Below, piece by piece: positions 59,725 through 64,000 of a DNA stretch of 64,000 bases. Position 1 is the first letter of the stretch. Each line of letters starts with the position of its first letter. The position numbers and the translations under genes are program-made. This stretch comes from Amorphochlora amoebiformis (lineage: Eukaryota; Cercozoa; Chlorarachniophyceae), in NCBI GenBank assembly GCA_054601695.1, contig BAAHQB010000009.1, forward strand, positions 1,488,001 to 1,552,000, in the 5' to 3' direction. Below the pieces are notes generated by a model. It worked only from the letters and a program-made list of their open reading frames with translations. It was not told the DNA's origin and did no database searches.

Positions 59725-60255
59725 CACTGCAATTATAATATTATGCATGTATTGTACATTTCTCCCCCGTTACCACGTTACAACGTGTTACACACATACC
59801 TATGTACCTGCTCCAAAAGTGGTGTAGTAGGATGATGTGCCCTACTGAACACGACATGATGACGAGAAATCCAAGCACCCCTCCTCCCATAGCGGTCAAC
59901 CCTGAATTCACCGCTACCGCCGCCACAGTCTGGTTGAATACAGGTACAATTACCATCACATCGATTTCGAATTTGGATTATCGGAGTATGATTATGTGCG
60001 TCTGTGACGTTGTCGTACCGCGTATGTTCCAATTGTGAAGAGGACAATAAGTGGAACGTGAATGAGGTAGATGTATTTCCAAGATTGCTTGCTACTCAAC
60101 CAAAGCCGATTGGCCGTCTGGAGACATGTGATTCAGTCCTTTACAATCGACTGCATGTACCGAACGGCACGCAAAGGCAGCCTTACATTGCTCTAACAAT
60201 TTAGATTCACCTCGCGTCGCGAAAACCCATACTTTACGCGTTCGATAGCCATCAT
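54823..60255 (-). CDS. Unrecognised polytopic membrane protein with Asn/Ala/Val repeat, 11 exons, complete
   Basis: Exons in order: 60255-60211, 60117-60019, 59929-59808, 59568-59394, 59356-59021 (start may instead be 59302), 58854-58408, 56939-56776, 56064-55977, 55874-55672, 55569-55499, 55373-54823 (TAG). All GT-AG and in phase, about 766 residues. Some ten hydrophobic segments, e.g. [146 protein letters not shown]; then a Ser/Pro-rich tail with a last hydrophobic stretch ([18 protein letters not shown]). A low-complexity Asn-rich loop spans exons 5 and 6. A transporter, channel or 7TM-like receptor is possible, but I do not recognise the family. Introns at the 5' end are about 37-240 bp, unlike the kilobase introns elsewhere; the 37-bp one (59357-59393) becomes about 90 bp with the alternative exon 5 start. 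Confidence 0.85.
56442..56699 (+). mobile_element. Solo LTR-like element C
   Basis: 258 bp, TGTTACAGCATG ... CTGCGCTAAGA, close relative of element A (38114-38381) in the same orientation; TA on both sides. Lies in the membrane-protein intron between exons 56776 and 56064. Confidence 0.82.
56927..57080 (-). repeat. Duplicated acceptor and start of membrane-protein exon 56939-56776
   Basis: The exon starts GACTTGTGCGTGTC after CATATTCAG. A second copy (CATATTCAG, GACTTGTGCGTGTC) lies 75 bp further out near 57017-57004, with the same AATACACATATTCAG context and ATGGATGAAAAGGAA. Confidence 0.92.
58656..58854 (-). repeat. Coding 6-/12-bp minisatellite (AACGCCAACGTC)
   Basis: In-frame repeat of AACGCC/AACGTC/AATGCC in exon 58854-58408, giving about 60 residues of alternating Asn with Ala, Val, Thr or Lys. 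A shorter array of the same type closes the preceding exon (59030-59090), so the two arrays face each other across the intron 58855-59020. That intron also holds TTAGGGTTAGG words. Confidence 0.9.
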
Positions 60256-60369
60256 GATATCGGGTTGCACCGTCGCTGTGTCACACTAAACCGAGCCGCG
60301 CCCGAGATTCTCAGGCTGTTCTGACCTGCCCAAGGGCTCTCTATATCAAAATGAAAACTTGGGTAGAAT

Positions 60370-60462
60370 TACCTGGAAATTTTTCAAGCACGAAATTGAA
60401 TCCCGGGGTTCGTGGTAAAAACCGGATTTTATGCCCACTAAGCCACCATCTCCCTCCAAGCG
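60370..60462 (-). repeat. SINE-like relic 1
   Basis: Minus strand reads GGTGGCTTAGTGGGCATAAA, ATCCGGTTTTTACCACGAAC, CCCGGGATTCAATTTCGTGC. TGGCTTAGTGGGC fits a pol III A-box; the B-box is poor. Relic 2 at 61655-61737 matches its core. Confidence 0.45.
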
Positions 60463-60582
60463 TATATGAGGTGGGTCGACACGAAGTGAAGGGAGGTTGG
60501 GAAGGGTAATGATAGTACACACTGCATGTATCATATTGCAGATAATTGCTTTCAAAGAACAACTAACAGTGTATATATATGT

Positions 60583-60636
<54 letters not shown>

Positions 60637-60762
60637 ATTATATATATGTATATATATATATGTACATTACATAACCATATGTTGATATATAATTATATAA
60701 TCACATACAACACCATATACACATACACCATATACACTTAAACACATATATACACATATAAT

Positions 60763-60824
<62 letters not shown>

Positions 60825-61097
60825 TATACACACACGCACATATAACATATATACACACATATATATTCACACACATATGTATACACATATACACATATGT
60901 GATGTACAGCAGAGTTAGCTATTGGTTCCAGAAAGGGAAAAGACATTCCAAAGAGTTTCCAGAATGTAGTAGAAACTAGCAGAATGTACTACAACCGACC
61001 AGAAGTAGAATATCGACAATGAACTACTAGTTTGGAAAATCAACTCAAACAATCCATCAAAACATTCACAAAAGACTTAAACCGGACTCAACATAAC

Positions 61098-61136
<39 letters not shown>

Positions 61137-61198
61137 GTATAAATATGTATGTATGTGTGTGTAGGTATGTACACTACGATGTGTATAGCTGAATATAT

Positions 61199-61250
<52 letters not shown>

Positions 61251-61308
61251 ATATTTATATATAATATATAATATATATACATATTTATATTACTTATAAA
61301 TATATATA

Positions 61309-61384
<76 letters not shown>

Positions 61385-61654
61385 GCATAATATACGTATA
61401 TAAATACACACCATACATAATATTACATATGTACATACAATTCTACTAGTGTAATATATATTTACGTAATTATTGTATGGTACATTGTACTAGCGATACT
61501 GAAGAGCTAGCTGTCATTTACATTCAAGTATTACTATTGAACTTTCTCTAACCTTACACTGTATTAGTGATACTTAAGAGCTACTATTTTTAAGGGTTGT
61601 CGTGATATCATACTGAAGAGTCTACAGACTTAGCTGAAAGTAGCTGACATGTCC

Positions 61655-61737
61655 GAAATAGTATTGGGGATCGTGGTAGATAACCAGATATTATGCCTAT
61701 TATAGCTCTCTCCCCTCAGGGAGCTCCCTCCAATGAC
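61655..61737 (-). repeat. SINE-like relic 2
   Basis: Minus strand shares GGCATAATATCTGGTTATCT, ACCACGATCCCC and TTTCGG with relic 1 but has lost the A-box. The two are in the same orientation. Confidence 0.45.
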
Positions 61738-61766
61738 TAGAATGAGGACTGGTAGTCTAACTTGTC

Positions 61767-61834
<68 letters not shown>

Positions 61835-62155
61835 TTATTTATTATATATATATATCATAGTATACTAATATATACATATATATATATATATATATATTCA
61901 TATACATATATATATATATATATATATGTATATGTATATATTATATAATATATATACATACATACGTACATAATACTACATATATATTACATATATATAT
62001 ATATATATATATATTACACACATATATATTAAATAGAATTCGCGTCTTTGGTGTTAGACAATTGTATTTTTAACTTGCTTAAATTTTCAAGTGGTTCGAG
62101 TAGATTTAGCTATACCCATTATACCTTCAATGTTACAAAATTCAGTACTTCCCAA

Positions 62156-62430
62156 GGGCTCCGATATCCTTCGATATCCTCCCATATGCATCGATAACCT
62201 CTCCATAGGCATCGATATCCTCCCATACGCATCGACATCCTCCCCTATGCATCGACATCCTCCCATATGCATCGATATCCTCCCATATGCATCGATATGC
62301 TTCAATATGTATCGATATCCTCCCATACGCATCGATATCCTCCCATATGCATCGATATCCTCCCATATGCTCTGATATCCTCCCATATGCATCGATTTCC
62401 TCCCATATGCGTCGATATCGTTGACATCTC
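62156..62430. repeat. 20-bp minisatellite
   Basis: About 14 units of ATGCATCGATATCCTCCCAT with point variants (ATACGC, TGACATC, TATGTATCG). Frames rich in MHMGGYRSIWEDI-type repeats come from it. Intergenic. Confidence 0.93.
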
Positions 62431-62506
62431 GGAGTACCCCCTTTACATCTCAGACTACTCTCAGATCAAGAAACCTAAACAAATATACCTAATGGTTTCA
62501 CTAGAT

Positions 62507-62557
<51 letters not shown>

Positions 62558-62638
62558 ATGTTTGTATTTATATACATATTGACACAACATACATGTATAT
62601 TTTTACACATGTTTATATGTATATATATTCATATACAT

Positions 62639-62848
<210 letters not shown>

Positions 62849-62859
62849 ATATATATATT

Positions 62860-62946
<87 letters not shown>

Positions 62947-62947
62947 T

Positions 62948-63001
<54 letters not shown>

Positions 63002-63739
63002 ATGTAAGATGCACATATACATTTTAGCTTTAAAGTTGAAATACGGATGATTTGGTTGATGTCCCATTATTGTTGTCAAGTTAAATTTAACTTACAACTT
63101 ACCAGCGAAAAAAAGGAGTCACCAGAAGGGTTATGATCCATTCTTCTCACATAACAGGCGACCAAAAATGACAAGTTTAGGTGCAATTATGGCAAGCAAA
63201 TGATAGACAATATTGATGCATTGTGTTAGCATACTATTCGTGGGAGGAATGTAAGTGGGTCAAAAATCTCCCGGTTGTTAAATATCTTCTTCTTTGTTAC
63301 TACTGCTCCAAAGATTAATGGACAATCAGTTACGACTGTACTGCAGCATCGTCACACCACTAGACCAGTCGAAGCCCCGCGGCATAGCACTAATCAATAG
63401 AATTCAGCAGTGTATTTGTCGTACTAAGGTAATTGATGATCAATCAAGGTAATCGTGGTTGGTGGCAAAAAAAAGCGTCTGAATGGGAGCATGAGCTTTA
63501 TGAATTCCCAAAATGATGCTGCCACCGCGTTCTCTCACAGGTTGTTGAAAGATGATCGCTCGTACGCATTATGTTAGTTTATTGTACAGGGCCATCGTGC
63601 CAAAAGACAATTTAAAGACGATACGCAAAGCCGACAAATAAATTGAAATAATGCAAAAGTGATATAATACATTTCGGCGAAAGTTCCAAAGACCGTCTAC
63701 ACACGTGTCGGGCGGACAGAATATTGGCTTCTCGCCACG

Positions 63740-64000
63740 ATGATGGGTAGGGCGGGCACCGGCCCCGACAAATCGCTGGCCATCGCCACGACTCCAGTAC
63801 CTGTGGAGGAAACAGGAAAGACCAACATCCCTTCTCATTTGTACAAGCTGGTGGAAGATTTGATCGACCCGGAGAAGAGGTGTCAAGTTCACCAACAACA
63901 CCCCAAGTTTACCATTGCGCCCGAGCCGTTTTGGTTCCCCTCTTACCCTCACACCATAATCTCGCACTGGATCATCCTGGGGGAGGATTTCCGTGATTTT
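63740..64000 (+). CDS. Start of an unrecognised gene, cut by the right edge
   Basis: Open frame of 87 codons without stop, beginning MMGRAGTGPDKSLAIATTPV, then LYKLVEDLIDPEKRCQVHQQ, then APEPFWFPSYPHTIISHWII. The ATG has a good context (GCCACGATG). Base and codon use are even and unlike the TA-rich surroundings, and the Trp/Pro/His-rich end looks like a conserved fold. I do not recognise the family. The frame is open upstream to 63668, so a start in an earlier exon is possible. Confidence 0.65.
   Translation, partial: MMGRAGTGPDKSLAIATTPVPVEETGKTNIPSHLYKLVEDLIDPEKRCQVHQQHPKFTIAPEPFWFPSYPHTIISHWIILGEDFRDF

Noticed and set aside
60365-60470. A tRNA gene on the minus strand
   Set aside because: Has an A-box-like stretch but no cloverleaf with matching acceptor and T stems; kept only as a SINE-like relic.
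62087-62392. Frames of repeated MHMGGYRSIWEDI
   Set aside because: Translation of the 20-bp minisatellite, open in several frames at once.

Overview
The window is nuclear DNA of a eukaryote, most likely a protist. The evidence is spliceosomal GT-AG introns everywhere, Ty1/copia LTR retrotransposons, interstitial TTAGGG-type repeats, and a mitochondrial D-lactate dehydrogenase and a sterol oxidase built from very small exons. The transaldolase has a hydrophobic segment followed by a basic Ser/Ala/Gly-rich leader, which would suit an alga with a complex plastid, but the taxon cannot be fixed from this sequence. Most of the length is (TA)n microsatellite and short tandem repeat. Almost every long open frame of the type IYIYIY or SLSLSL is a translated microsatellite.

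Reading exon by exon (AG acceptor, GT donor, phase kept) gives five genes. (1) 123-26499, minus: LDHD-type D-lactate dehydrogenase, 26 exons of 26-91 nt, running off the left edge before its C-terminus. (2) 27305-38018, minus: a C4-methylsterol oxidase/sterol desaturase family protein, 12 good exons plus a doubtful last one. (3) 39611-48200, plus: a transaldolase with an N-terminal targeting-like extension; one exon exists only as partial copies, the last of which runs straight into a retrotransposon fragment. (4) 54823-60255, minus: a complete 11-exon gene for an unrecognised polytopic membrane protein with an Asn/Ala/Val repeat. (5) 63740 to the right edge, plus: the start of an unrecognised gene.

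Mobile DNA: an intact-looking copia element with identical 238-bp LTRs at 14119-18779, inside an LDHD intron; a second copia element with identical 177-bp LTRs and a CTCAG target duplication at 49536-54747; two internal fragments of the second family (44520-45036, 48564-49036); and three LTR-like solo elements (38114-38381, 47144-47507, 56442-56699). In both full elements the gag ATG sits five bases after the 5' LTR, inside a primer-binding site resembling the anticodon arm of initiator tRNA-Met.

The most striking pattern is that many tandem repeats in the introns are anchored on splice junctions. Each repeat unit carries the last or first 8-45 bases of the neighbouring exon together with its splice site, so a real exon is followed or preceded by 1-12 decoy copies of its own junction. 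This is seen in all four multi-exon genes and looks like a general way these introns grow.
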